A model generated the notes under the pieces. The model was not told the origin of the DNA. It worked only from the letters and a program-made list of their open reading frames with translations, and made no database searches. Position numbers and translations under genes: made by a program. Shown here in pieces: positions 1-8,311 of a stretch of 17,070 bases of DNA (positions are counted from its first letter, which is position 1; every line of letters begins with the position of its first letter). The stretch comes from Caryophanales bacterium. GTDB lineage: Bacteria; Bacillota_I; Bacilli_A; RFN20; CAG-826. Location: NCBI GenBank assembly GCA_016280685.1, contig JAEEHE010000058.1:1-17070 (forward strand), written 5' to 3'.

Positions 1-1199
1 GAAAGGATTAACATCTTTTCACGATCATCGATGGTGAATTTATTGAAGATGAGCATATAGTCTTCATCGCAGTCGATACGAACTTTGAGTTCTTTTTCGA
101 CTTTGACTTTTCTTCTAAGGATCTCTTCTTCTTTCTCTTTATTAGGAACAAGAATACCATCGAGATATAAAGCACCTTTATATTCGGGATCTCTAGCGAT
201 AATTTTTTCGATAATTCTAATCTTATTTTGTGTATCTTCTAAACGAGGATTAAATGGCACATTAGTGTAGACATCAAAATTCTGATATTTCTCTCCTAAT
301 GGGGTATCACCATCTCTAAATGAGATGACGATCTTCTCATTCTTTTGATTCTTCATCGGCATGAAAATCAAATGACCATTTTCATCTTTACTCGCACGTT
401 CTAAAAGATAATCGACATGTTCGATAGTAAAGTTCTTTTTGATAAAGCCTTTTTCTAAATAGAGTTTGAATTTCTTTGAAAGTTTATCAGGGATTAAATT
501 ACCGCGATAATAGAAGCCTCTAACGAGATAATTCTCATTTAACATTTTTAATGTCGTATCAGCGATTTCTAAATCTTCTTTTTTATTTAAATCAAAGGTT
601 TGACCGATATGAATATTGAAATTGATCTTTTCTGCGATTATCTCGTTGGTCTTTTTATCTAAAATAGAAGCATCGACCGCGGAAAAGATAATATCTTCAT
701 TTTTTTCTTTATCGTAAATCGGTGCGTAAAGAAGATTGCCGTTTTTATCTTTAGCGAACATCTCTTTAATCGCCTCGACATCTTGGATCGAGAAATATTT
801 ATGCATGAATGTTTCATATAATTGCTTGGCATATCTCGGTCTCATTTGCCCAGTATAGAATTTACCATTAAAGTAAATACCACCTTTGACGCGGTAATCA
901 GGGGATAATAAAGCGGATAAATATCTCAATTTGAGTTTAGAATCCTCTTCATCGGGATTGAATTTCTCGGTATCCAAAATATCAAAATTAACTTTTTCGC
1001 CATCCACTAGTTGGCCGTTTTTATTGAGGATAAAAGCGTCGACGAAAGAGATAAAGACGATTTGATTATCTTTATTCTTATTCGGCCAGAAATTCGGGAA
1101 TCCACTTCTATTTAATTTCGAATTTTGTAAGATTTCTTCTTTTTGGTTTGTGCGGTAGGAGAAAATGTTTCTCTCATTAATTAAATAAGTCTTACTCAT
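1..1199 (-). CDS. Tandem-repeat protein in the oppF position (partial, C-terminus outside window)
   Basis: I do not recognise this gene. It starts with ATG at 1199, overlaps the end of oppD by 8 bases (ATGAGTAA) and has a GGGAGG ribosome site 8 bases upstream; it stays open for 399 codons to the window edge. The protein is built of repeats of about 115-130 residues. Equivalent anchors are IVFISFVDA (residue 47), IIFSAVDAS (170), IVISFRDGD (290); GGIYFNGK (106), RGFYYRGN (227), KGALYLDG (341); and FSIQDV (136), FTIEHV (257), FTIDDR (388). It is hydrophilic and Lys/Glu-rich, with no signal peptide or membrane segment, so it is probably cytoplasmic. oppF normally follows oppD, but no Walker A, Q-loop or ABC signature appears in the visible part. 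Either an OppF ATPase follows after a very long N-terminal extension, or this is a separate protein translationally coupled to the transporter. The reading frame is certain; the function is unknown. Confidence 0.85.
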   Translation of the reverse strand, partial: MSKTYLINERNIFSYRTNQKEEILQNSKLNRSGFPNFWPNKNKDNQIVFISFVDAFILNKNGQLVDGEKVNFDILDTEKFNPDEEDSKLKLRYLSALLSPDYRVKGGIYFNGKFYTGQMRPRYAKQLYETFMHKYFSIQDVEAIKEMFAKDKNGNLLYAPIYDKEKNEDIIFSAVDASILDKKTNEIIAEKINFNIHIGQTFDLNKKEDLEIADTTLKMLNENYLVRGFYYRGNLIPDKLSKKFKLYLEKGFIKKNFTIEHVDYLLERASKDENGHLIFMPMKNQKNEKIVISFRDGDTPLGEKYQNFDVYTNVPFNPRLEDTQNKIRIIEKIIARDPEYKGALYLDGILVPNKEKEEEILRRKVKVEKELKVRIDCDEDYMLIFNKFTIDDREKMLIL

Positions 1200-2352
1200 C
1201 TTTCTTACCTCCCACATAAATACTCGCGACACGTTCGCTTATCTCATCGAGGATTTTTGGTCTTTCCACTTTGGGAGAACGAGGATCTAATAACCATGTT
1301 TTCGCATAATGAGTGTCGCTCACTTTAAACATCGGTGGTTCTTTGACAAAGTCAATCTCTAAAGCATAGGGATTTCTAGGCGCGAAAGCATCACCATCAA
1401 TTTTATTAAATAAGGATGGAGGTGTACCGATAATAGAATATAAAGTCTCTCCTTTTTGCCCTAATTGCGGTAAGGAAGAAAGTAAAGACCATGTATATGG
1501 ATGTCTCGCATCATAGAAAATATCATTAACGGTACCATATTCGATAATTTGACCAGCGTACATAACCGCGACACGATCAGCGATTTCCGCAACGACACCT
1601 AAGTCGTGAGTAATAAAGATAACAGTGAAACCAAATTCTTTCTTTAATTCATCGATTAAGGATAAGATTTGTGATTGAATGGTCACGTCTAAGGCAGTCG
1701 TCGGTTCATCACAAATTAAAATATCGGGAGCGCACGCTAAAGAGATAGCGATGACCACTCTTTGTCTCATGCCGCCGGAATATTGGAAAGGATAATCGTT
1801 ATATCTCTTTTCCGCATCTTTGATACCGACTTTCTTTAATAAAGCAATAGCTTCTTGCTTTGCGTCTTCTTTAGTAAAACCACGGTGAAGTATTAATACT
1901 TCCGAAATTTGTGAACCAATCCTTAATAGAGGATTTAAAGAAGTCATCGGATCTTGGAAGATGGTCGCGATTCGTTTACCTCTAATCTTTAACCAGTTCT
2001 CTTGGGAATGAATAGCTGCTAAATCGACACCACAGTACATAATCGTGCCGTTGCTGATTAAACCATTCTCTTCGAGCATACCAGTTAAACATTTGGTAAA
2101 GACGGATTTACCAGAAGCACTTTCACCGACGATGGCTAAAGTTTCACCTTTATAAATATCAAGGGAGATATTTCTAATCGCAGTTAAAATCTTGTTCCTC
2201 ACGGAGAATTGCACTTCTAGATTTCTTACAGAAACAATTGTTTCTCCCGCTTTTACACTCTCGGATGGCTCGGGATTAATCGCTGGTTGTTTCTTCTTAT
2301 TTTCTTTGGCTTTCTTTTGGAAAGAAGCTAAATTGATATCTTTATTTCTCAT
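1192..2352 (-). CDS. oppD: Oligopeptide ABC transporter ATP-binding protein OppD
   Basis: This is the cytoplasmic ATPase that powers peptide import through OppBC. In the 386-residue protein I see Walker A GESASGKS (76-83), the Q-loop Q133, the ABC signature SGGMRQ (192-197), Walker B ILICDEP (211-217), the D-loop and the switch His249. After these comes the C-terminal extension typical of Opp/Dpp ATPases (HPYTWSLLSSLP, then GTPPSLF). Two things are unusual. Residues 1-35 form a Lys/Glu/Pro-rich extension before the ABC core. The C-terminal motif that is usually GC-x-F-x-PRC reads GDAFAPRNPYA (320-330), so the conserved cysteines are missing. The start at 2352 has AGGAGG 9 bases upstream, overlapping the oppC stop. 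The gene is in the operon oppABCD, and substrate specificity (oligo- versus dipeptide, or other) cannot be told from sequence. Confidence 0.95.
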   Translation of the reverse strand: MRNKDINLASFQKKAKENKKKQPAINPEPSESVKAGETIVSVRNLEVQFSVRNKILTAIRNISLDIYKGETLAIVGESASGKSVFTKCLTGMLEENGLISNGTIMYCGVDLAAIHSQENWLKIRGKRIATIFQDPMTSLNPLLRIGSQISEVLILHRGFTKEDAKQEAIALLKKVGIKDAEKRYNDYPFQYSGGMRQRVVIAISLACAPDILICDEPTTALDVTIQSQILSLIDELKKEFGFTVIFITHDLGVVAEIADRVAVMYAGQIIEYGTVNDIFYDARHPYTWSLLSSLPQLGQKGETLYSIIGTPPSLFNKIDGDAFAPRNPYALEIDFVKEPPMFKVSDTHYAKTWLLDPRSPKVERPKILDEISERVASIYVGGKKDE

Positions 2353-2365
2353 AGATAGCGACCTC

Positions 2366-3328
2366 CTAGCGATGTTTCTTCGGATCGAGCGAATCAGATA
2401 GCGCTAAACCGAGTAAATAGAAAACGAATATGACAACCGCCAAAGCCGTCGCAGGAACGAGTAGTTGCCACGGGTATTGGTCGAATTGCGAACGACCTAA
2501 GTCTAAAATACAACCGATAGAAATATCGCTGGAAGGAAGACCAAATCCGAAGAACGACAAGGTGACTTCACTAGATATCATACCGGGAATCATTAATGAT
2601 AATTCGGTAATAATAACGCCTAATAAGAAAGGAAGAAGATTTCTTATCATAATTCTCCAAGGACTGGTTCCTAAAGTCTTAGAAGCGATGTTATATTCAC
2701 GGTTATTGATAATAAGGGTGAAGTTACGGACAAATAAGGCCACACCAATCCAACCGAAGATGGTTAAAGCGATGATTAATCTAGTTTCTACAGGCCAATC
2801 TTTAAATACACGAGTGAAAATCATACTCATTAACATGTATAAAAGAATAGATGGAACATTACTAATTAAGTTATAAATTTCAATGAAGATTGGATCTAAT
2901 TTGCGGAAGAAACCCCAAATCAAACCAGCGATGGTTCCAATAACGATATTAATCGCAGAGGAAATAAGGGCTAAAATCAAAGATTTTTTCAAACCGATAA
3001 AGACCATATAGAACAAATCTCTACCGACTTGGTCAGTTCCGAAGAAATGTTGTGCGCTAGGAGCTTTATTGACTATATCGACATGATAATCAACCATTCC
3101 TGCAGGCATGAACATTGGAACGAAGATAATACCTAAAATCACCGCGATTAAAACGGAGAGACCGATAATCGCTGCGGGTTTACGGATAAAGACTCTAAAA
3201 ACGCTCTTCCAATAGGAATATGGTTCCGAAGCTAAGTGTTCGCTGTCTTCTTTAGAAAGATTGACACGGCGGAACATCTTTTCTTCTTCAGCAGTTAAAG
3301 CTACTAATTGTTGTTGATTTTCTGACAT
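2366..3328 (-). CDS. oppC: Oligopeptide ABC transporter permease OppC
   Basis: This is one of the two membrane channel subunits of the peptide importer. The 320-residue protein has an N-terminal cytoplasmic segment (1-45), a first membrane helix (about 50-72), an extracytoplasmic loop ending in the family motif FGTDQVGRDLF (about 96-106), and then five further hydrophobic helices of the binding-protein-dependent transport domain. The EAA-type loop that contacts the ATPases is seen as ASKTLGTSPWRIMIRNLLP (about 216-234). The C-terminus, GLALSDSLDPKKHR, is classic for OppC/DppC. A strong AGGAGG precedes the ATG at 3328; the gene begins 13 bases after oppB stops, and its own stop (TAG) lies 13 bases before the oppD start, so the genes are co-translated as one operon. 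Length is usual for the family. Confidence 0.95.
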   Translation of the reverse strand: MSENQQQLVALTAEEEKMFRRVNLSKEDSEHLASEPYSYWKSVFRVFIRKPAAIIGLSVLIAVILGIIFVPMFMPAGMVDYHVDIVNKAPSAQHFFGTDQVGRDLFYMVFIGLKKSLILALISSAINIVIGTIAGLIWGFFRKLDPIFIEIYNLISNVPSILLYMLMSMIFTRVFKDWPVETRLIIALTIFGWIGVALFVRNFTLIINNREYNIASKTLGTSPWRIMIRNLLPFLLGVIITELSLMIPGMISSEVTLSFFGFGLPSSDISIGCILDLGRSQFDQYPWQLLVPATALAVVIFVFYLLGLALSDSLDPKKHR

Positions 3329-3341
3329 AACCTTACCCTCC

Positions 3342-4484
3342 TTATCCTTCTAATTTAATTCTCGGATCAAAGAAGACCGTGATGATATCACCTAATAAGA
3401 ATGAAAGCATGGAGATAGCACCATAAATAATGGTTAATCCTTGAATCATCTGAACATCAGGAACATTACCTTGTAAAGCGGTAATTAATAAGATACCAGT
3501 TCCAGGAATCTTCCAAATATATTCGATATAATATGAACCGATAATCGCGCCTAAGAATGTCGCAGGAATGTTTCTCACTAGAGGAACAACCGCATTTCTA
3601 AAGACGTGTTTATACATGATGGTTCTTTCGCTTAAACCTTTGGAACGGGCGAATTTGACGTAATCGGATGATAATTCATCCGTCATAAAACGTCTAACCC
3701 ATATTGAAAGACCTGGTATCGATAAGAACCAGATACAGAATATCGGTGGTATAAGCGTTAGGAACGGAGATTTCTCATCATAGAAAAATCCGAAAGCGTG
3801 ATTGCCGCCAAAGCTAATCCAACCCATCGCTCTATTCATGATAAGATAGAAAACTAACGCGGGAATCGCATAATTTAAAACGATAAAAACATTGCCAAGT
3901 TTATCGATGATGCCACCTGGCTTTTTCGCCATTGCGACACCTAAAGGTATCGATGTTATATAAGTTAAGAAAACAGAGACTAGGGAGATGATCATTGATA
4001 ATCCCATTCTCTCCTTTATTAATTCAGTAACAAATGTATTGCCCATGGTCTTAGAACGGCCAAGATAGACAAAACCAGTCCAATATTTCACCGGTAAGTA
4101 AGTCTTGGTAGACCAAGCAATAGGAACCTTTTTCCAAATTGGTAAAATCCAATAGATGAATTTGCCGACTGATTCTAAGACAGAAATTCTTCGACCGGAC
4201 ATATCGACAATACCATAAGGGAATAATTGCATAGTGAGCCATCTTTGGGCCACTACCGCACCAGAAGTACCATTAATCTTTCTAAATGTCTTCATGTCAT
4301 AGAAAAGGGTGTCAGGAAGGCATCTTAATAAGGCTGTGACTAAAATAGCAAGAAGGAGAAGAGTGATAATCGATCTCAAAATACGTTTTACGATATATAA
4401 AAACGTTGGATTATGTATCATTTCATAAAATTTCGAATGAGTTTTATTTGTTGTCTGATTATCTTTAGCGATTGCATTAGCCAT
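3342..4484 (-). CDS. oppB: Oligopeptide ABC transporter permease OppB
   Basis: This is the second channel subunit of the importer. I start it at ATG 4484 (380 residues), which has AAAGGAG 8 bases upstream; a longer frame from a GTG at 4526 would begin inside the hairpin between oppA and oppB and has no ribosome site. The first helix is at about residues 30-50. It is followed by a long extracytoplasmic region (about 55-150), larger than in many OppB proteins, and then by the permease domain. The EAA loop reads RSKGLSERTIMYKHVFRNA, and the C-terminus contains the family hallmark GSYYIEYIWKIPGTG and ends FFDPRIKLEG. It is followed 13 bases later by oppC. Family assignment is secure; the substrate is not. 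Confidence 0.95.
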   Translation of the reverse strand: MANAIAKDNQTTNKTHSKFYEMIHNPTFLYIVKRILRSIITLLLLAILVTALLRCLPDTLFYDMKTFRKINGTSGAVVAQRWLTMQLFPYGIVDMSGRRISVLESVGKFIYWILPIWKKVPIAWSTKTYLPVKYWTGFVYLGRSKTMGNTFVTELIKERMGLSMIISLVSVFLTYITSIPLGVAMAKKPGGIIDKLGNVFIVLNYAIPALVFYLIMNRAMGWISFGGNHAFGFFYDEKSPFLTLIPPIFCIWFLSIPGLSIWVRRFMTDELSSDYVKFARSKGLSERTIMYKHVFRNAVVPLVRNIPATFLGAIIGSYYIEYIWKIPGTGILLITALQGNVPDVQMIQGLTIIYGAISMLSFLLGDIITVFFDPRIKLEG

Positions 4485-4492
4485 AAACTCTT

Positions 4493-4499
4493 CTCCTTT
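4493..4499 (-). promoter_or_regulatory. Ribosome binding site deciding the oppB start
   Basis: AAAGGAG on the minus strand, 8 bases before the ATG at 4484. It supports the 380-residue form of OppB over the frame extended to a GTG at 4526. Confidence 0.8.
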
Positions 4500-4517
4500 C
4501 TTATTAACATAATTCAA

Positions 4518-4543
4518 AAGAGACACAGTTTGAAGTGTCTCTT
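4518..4543 (-). terminator. Hairpin between oppA and oppB (partial terminator or mRNA stabiliser)
   Basis: A perfect 9-base-pair stem, AAGAGACAC / GTGTCTCTT, with an 8-base loop, lies in the 83 bases between the oppA stop and the oppB start. On the minus-strand RNA it is followed by only a short U run that soon turns mixed, so it looks like a leaky terminator or a 3' stabilising hairpin. Such elements commonly make the binding protein more abundant than the permeases; that role is inferred here. Confidence 0.6.
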
Positions 4544-4567
4544 CTGAATAACTAGATTGTTATTGGA

Positions 4568-5500
4568 TTATTTTTCTTTTCTAGCTTCGTATTCAGCAGT
4601 AACAGCAGCTCTTTGTTCTTTGGTGATCGCGTTTGGTGTAGCAACGACGTTTTTGAATTTGTCAGATGTTAAACCATAAGAAGCTCTACCGGCTTGCCAT
4701 GGGACTGTCTTAGAAACAGAGGCATAGTAACCATTTTGTGATAACCATGGGACCATGAGGCCTTCTTCATAAATGAGTGTGTATTCTGCGAGAGCGAATT
4801 TTTGGAAACGTTCAACGAGCTTGGTACCATCGGTGATGGCAGCAGCTTCTAAATATAAAGTATTGTAAGCGCCTAAAACGTCTTCTTGGAATTTAGCGAC
4901 GGCTGCGGAAGCATCTTCACCATTCACTAAAGCTTGATATCTTTGTGGAGCATATTCGGAAAGTTCCCAAGTGGCTAAGTCAGCACGAGAGGTTGGGAAG
5001 CCCATATAGTCAACCATATCACCATAGATAGCGAAGGTGTGTAAGAAGGTGTTTGGATCGGCGTAGTCTGGACCCCAGCCGGACCATAATGAGAAGTCGA
5101 AGTTAGAGTTGATGGAACCCCAGAGGGTGTTTTGATCTTCTGTAGCAGGAACGTTATAGTTGATCTTTAACATTTGGACGGTAGCGCCATTAACGGTAAT
5201 CTTGGAGCTTTCTTCTAAGGTATCTAACATGGCTTTTTCGAAAGCTTGTAATTTAACGTTCATACTTCCGAGATAGTCGATGTTGATTGGGAAAGCGGAG
5301 ACTTTATCTTTAAGAGCCGCGTGGGCAGCATTAAAGAAGTTACCACTCTTATCTTTGTTGTAAACTGGGTCGGAACCATTATCGATACCGATTAAGGAAA
5401 CATCAGTTGTGCCTTGTTTTTCGTTGAAGACTTCGTTGACATAGTCAGTGTAGTCTTTTCCACCAGCACTAGCAAGTTCCTGATTGGTGTAACCTCTCAT
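4568..5500 (-). pseudogene. oppA: oppA, C-terminal half after the in-frame TAA
   Basis: This is the second half of the peptide-binding lipoprotein, in exactly the same frame as the first half at 5534-6799. The coordinates run from its first ATG, but coding similarity resumes straight after the stop with RFGEENAINFL (5501-5533). Typical family features are visible: YTNQELA near the start of the half, the LWSGWGPDYADPNTFLHTF region (usual in Gram-positive OppA), and EYTLIYEEGLMVPWLSQ near the end. No Shine-Dalgarno sequence precedes the ATG at 5500, so independent translation is unlikely, and a secreted half would need its own signal peptide, which it lacks. If the stop were read through, the whole protein would be 743 residues. 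It ends with TAA, 83 bases before oppB. Confidence 0.85.
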
Positions 5501-5533
5501 TAAGAAGTTGATGGCATTTTCTTCACCAAATCT

Positions 5534-6799
5534 TTATAAGTATTTAGAAACATCCATACCGAATAAGATACCTTTACGGAAATCTTTATTGATTAAGGCT
5601 TCGATTGTATCTCTTCTTTGAGCAGCGGTTGTTGTGGTTGCTTCAGGAGAGAATTCATAGAATGTACGGTTATAGTTGAAATAACCAATAAATGTAGAAC
5701 TATCGTAAGATTGAATAGCGTTACAGGATGGATCATAAGGATTCTTTAAAGAACCGGATTCATCTTGGCCAACAACGTATTTGTTCCAACCTTCTTCGTC
5801 GTTGACGTTGACAGAGAAGCTATCAATTGTGCCAGCTTCATACCATTCTCTTGTGGTTGAGAGAGCAGCGGTTGAAGGAACGAACGTTCTTGTAACTTTA
5901 TCAAGATAAACGTGTTCTTTATCATAATAAGATTCGTTCTTTGTGTAGACCATCTTGGATTCGAAGGTGTGTTCAGTAATACGGAAAGCACCATTGACTA
6001 AGATGTTATTGACTGTGGTACCAAAGTCTGTACCTTCAGATTCGACATATTCAGCATTGACTGGTAAATATGGGGAATATGTTAAGACAGAGGCGAAATA
6101 TGGTGTGGATTCAATAAGTGTGTATTCAACAATATTATCACCAACTGCTTTAACACCGACATCGGCGAAGTCGGGTTCTTCTTGAGATTCACCAGCTTCA
6201 AAAGCTGCTAAAGCAGCATAATATTCTTCTGCGCCAGCGATGAAGCTTGTCATTAAGTTACTTGTACCAGAACCATTGGCTGGATCTAAGACATACATAG
6301 CGCCAGAAACGAAGTCTTGAGCGACGACATCAGCATATTTCTTGCCGGTTTTGTTCTCGACCCAAATAGCATTCTTTCTGAGTTGGAAGGACCATGTTTC
6401 GGTTCCGTCTTCATTGGCTGTAACTTTGAAACCAATGGCTAAAGCACCAACGATATTACCATATTTGTCATTTTCAACGAGACCATCGACCATGTTGCAG
6501 TAATGGTAAGAGTTGTATGTCCAAGTATTCTTTAAATAGTTGAACATATCACCGGTTGGTTCGGTGGCATAAGTGGTCTTTAATTCATTCTTGGTTTCAA
6601 ATTGAATACCACCAGCGGTATATTTCCCATCAACGATAGGACCATTAGCGAAATTGTTCGCTAGAGAAGTGTAGCCCTCAATTAAGTCACCGGCATCTCC
6701 ACCACCGGAAGCACCACCGCCATTATTGGATTTACAACCAACAACTGCGGTAACAGCGAGAGTACTGAGAACTAATAATTTTAGTGTGCTAGTTTTCAT
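5534..6799 (-). CDS. oppA: Oligopeptide-binding lipoprotein OppA, N-terminal half (ends at an in-frame TAA)
   Basis: This encodes the start of the extracellular, lipid-anchored peptide-binding protein (SBP_bac_5 type) that feeds the OppBC channel. The lipoprotein signal has a Lys start, a hydrophobic core and lipobox VVGC with Cys22, followed by a Ser/Gly linker. Family features include WSFQLRKNAIWVENKTG (the common W-x-F-x-LR-x-x-x-x-W region) and DFVSGAMYVLDPANGS. The frame stops at TAA 5536-5534 after GILFGMDVSKYL, in the middle of the binding-protein fold, and continues in the same frame as a clear OppA C-terminal half. The stop is one base from CAA, AAA or GAA. It could be a true nonsense mutation, a sequencing or assembly error, or a site of readthrough. 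The ATG at 6799 has AAAGGAG 5 bases upstream. It is first in the operon. Confidence 0.88.
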   Translation of the reverse strand: MKTSTLKLLVLSTLAVTAVVGCKSNNGGGASGGGDAGDLIEGYTSLANNFANGPIVDGKYTAGGIQFETKNELKTTYATEPTGDMFNYLKNTWTYNSYHYCNMVDGLVENDKYGNIVGALAIGFKVTANEDGTETWSFQLRKNAIWVENKTGKKYADVVAQDFVSGAMYVLDPANGSGTSNLMTSFIAGAEEYYAALAAFEAGESQEEPDFADVGVKAVGDNIVEYTLIESTPYFASVLTYSPYLPVNAEYVESEGTDFGTTVNNILVNGAFRITEHTFESKMVYTKNESYYDKEHVYLDKVTRTFVPSTAALSTTREWYEAGTIDSFSVNVNDEEGWNKYVVGQDESGSLKNPYDPSCNAIQSYDSSTFIGYFNYNRTFYEFSPEATTTTAAQRRDTIEALINKDFRKGILFGMDVSKYL

Positions 6800-6858
6800 A
6801 GTTTCTCCTTTCCACGTGCTTGCTTACTAATGCACGCGAGCTTTCTAAAATTATTCTA

Positions 6859-6888
6859 ATAATATAATAATTAATTATTTCATAGCAA
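6859..6888 (-). promoter_or_regulatory. Candidate promoter of the opp operon
   Basis: On the minus strand TTGCTA (6888-6883) is followed after 16 bases by TATATT (6866-6861) or after 18 bases by TATTAT (6864-6859). It lies about 60-90 bases before the oppA ATG, in a very AT-rich stretch downstream of the previous gene's terminator. It is consistent with a sigma-A promoter but was judged by eye only. Confidence 0.45.
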
Positions 6889-6973
6889 GTATTTATTTGT
6901 TAACACTGCTTTTTTTGTGTAAAAATACGTAGTTAGATATACTTTTATAATATTAATAAAGAAGATATATAAT

Positions 6974-6996
6974 AAAAAAGTCACTTAAGTGACTTT
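6974..6996 (-). terminator. Rho-independent terminator of the membrane protein gene
   Basis: A perfect 20-base palindrome, AAAGTCACTTAAGTGACTTT (6977-6996), is followed on the minus strand by a T run extending to 6974. It lies 35 bases after the stop of the 7031-8311 gene and separates that gene from the opp operon. Confidence 0.8.
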
Positions 6997-7030
6997 AATA
7001 TTTAATTAGTTTTTTCTATGTTTTTTCTAC

Positions 7031-8311
7031 CTATTCACGCTCTCTGAGGAAGAAATTCACTTGGGCTAATAAAATGAACATCGTCGCTGCGAAAGCTTCG
7101 GTAAAGGCGATGAAATCTCCAGACATCGAGAAGACGATAAATAATAAGATAACAATAAATAAGAAGTTAACCGCAGTAACAATCTTCTTAGCTAATCCTG
7201 GTTTGAACGCTAAAGCGACAATTGAAGAAGCAAAGACTAAGATAGAGAAGATCATCAAAGCGATATGAATAGAGAATAAATCGGATTCAATATCCACTTC
7301 CATCACAGCAGCGTAGATAACTCCTAATAAACCGGTTAAGAATAAAGCGATACTATAAACCAATCCTAATGCGGGCATCTTACGTAAGGTTTTAGCACCA
7401 TCGAATTTAGAAGCCATATGAGAGATAAAGAACACTAAAGATATAATCGCTATAGCAAATAAGCCGATTAATCTAAATAGATTAGAACCGAAGATAATGC
7501 CGGTTGTATAACTTTCTGTCTCTTGTAAATTCTTTATCCAATTAATTAAATTTTCAAAGAAATCCACAGCAAAGATGATAGAGGAGATGAAATAGAATAG
7601 CATCATTAATCCTAAAGCACTTGTAGGGAAGACAATACCGAATATTTTAGATATGACATTCCAAGCGTTAGAGCCACTCTTCTGTTCTTCTTGAGGTTTA
7701 TTTTCTTTAACAGGCTGGGTATTTTGAACTCCACTTTCTTCTTTAGATGTCACTACTTCTTGTTTTTGAGGAGCAACTTCCACTTTTCCTTCTTTAGGAG
7801 CAGCGACCGCTTTAACAGCTTCCGCGTTGGCTTCATCAGCGTGTTTTAAAAGATAGAAAGAAGAGAGGACACCACCGGAAGATATCCAAGCTAAGAAAGC
7901 AAAGGCAATCATACCACCAGCATCACTGATAGAAGAGGCTGCGGCCATATAAATAGCCATCACTAAACCGGTAGTTAAATAAATAAAGGCAAAGACAATG
8001 AGGAATTTTAATACTCCTTTAGCCATCGTTTTCTTCGCTAATAAGACTACAGCAAAAATCAAAGCGACAATGACTAATAATAAATTAATCATCAAGAGAA
8101 TAAAGGCTGGTAAAGTTCCATCATAAGAGAAGCAGGCTTGATAGAAGTTACCTGGTCTTCTTCCTGATGTATAACAACCAGTACCATAACAATAACCTTG
8201 TGGCACCCAGTCATAATATTGTCCGGTCTGTGTGAGAACAAGCATTAAGAAAATGGCCACAGAAAATAACGAAAGGACGGGAATAAGTTTTAGCTTTCTA
8301 AGTTTCTCCAT
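7031..8311 (-). CDS. Polytopic membrane protein of unknown function
   Basis: I do not recognise a family. The 426-residue protein has no cleavable signal but about ten hydrophobic segments in two blocks: helices near 8-27, 66-92, 99-125 and 132-155, then a hydrophilic linker (about 156-217) rich in Lys, Glu, Gln, Val and Pro, then helices near 224-252, 277-300, 315-338, 344-368, 374-394 and 400-420. The loop between the first two helices is Cys/Tyr-rich, with C41, C46 and C60 (GYCYGTGCYTSG). If that loop is outside, the cysteines could form disulfides and the linker would be cytoplasmic. The ATG at 8311 has AGAGGTG 9 bases upstream. It has its own terminator and is divergent from the phosphatase gene. 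The two-block layout could be an internal duplication, but I see no clear sequence match between the blocks. Confidence 0.8.
   Translation of the reverse strand: MEKLRKLKLIPVLSLFSVAIFLMLVLTQTGQYYDWVPQGYCYGTGCYTSGRRPGNFYQACFSYDGTLPAFILLMINLLLVIVALIFAVVLLAKKTMAKGVLKFLIVFAFIYLTTGLVMAIYMAAASSISDAGGMIAFAFLAWISSGGVLSSFYLLKHADEANAEAVKAVAAPKEGKVEVAPQKQEVVTSKEESGVQNTQPVKENKPQEEQKSGSNAWNVISKIFGIVFPTSALGLMMLFYFISSIIFAVDFFENLINWIKNLQETESYTTGIIFGSNLFRLIGLFAIAIISLVFFISHMASKFDGAKTLRKMPALGLVYSIALFLTGLLGVIYAAVMEVDIESDLFSIHIALMIFSILVFASSIVALAFKPGLAKKIVTAVNFLFIVILLFIVFSMSGDFIAFTEAFAATMFILLAQVNFFLRERE

Noticed and set aside
2430..2876. 148-codon plus-strand open frame opposite oppC
   Set aside because: It lies wholly antisense to a clear OppC gene, has no ribosome site or recognisable domain, and is explained as a shadow of the real frame. 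The other short frames opposite oppD, oppA and the surface genes are rejected for the same reason.
4485..4526. GTG-started extension of oppB
   Set aside because: The GTG falls in the stem of the oppA-oppB hairpin and has no ribosome site, whereas the ATG at 4484 has a good one and gives a normal OppB N-terminus.
5534..5536. Programmed recoding or selenocysteine at the oppA stop
   Set aside because: Selenocysteine uses TGA, not TAA, and no slippery sequence or frame change is present; the frame is the same on both sides. Plain nonsense mutation or sequence error is simpler.
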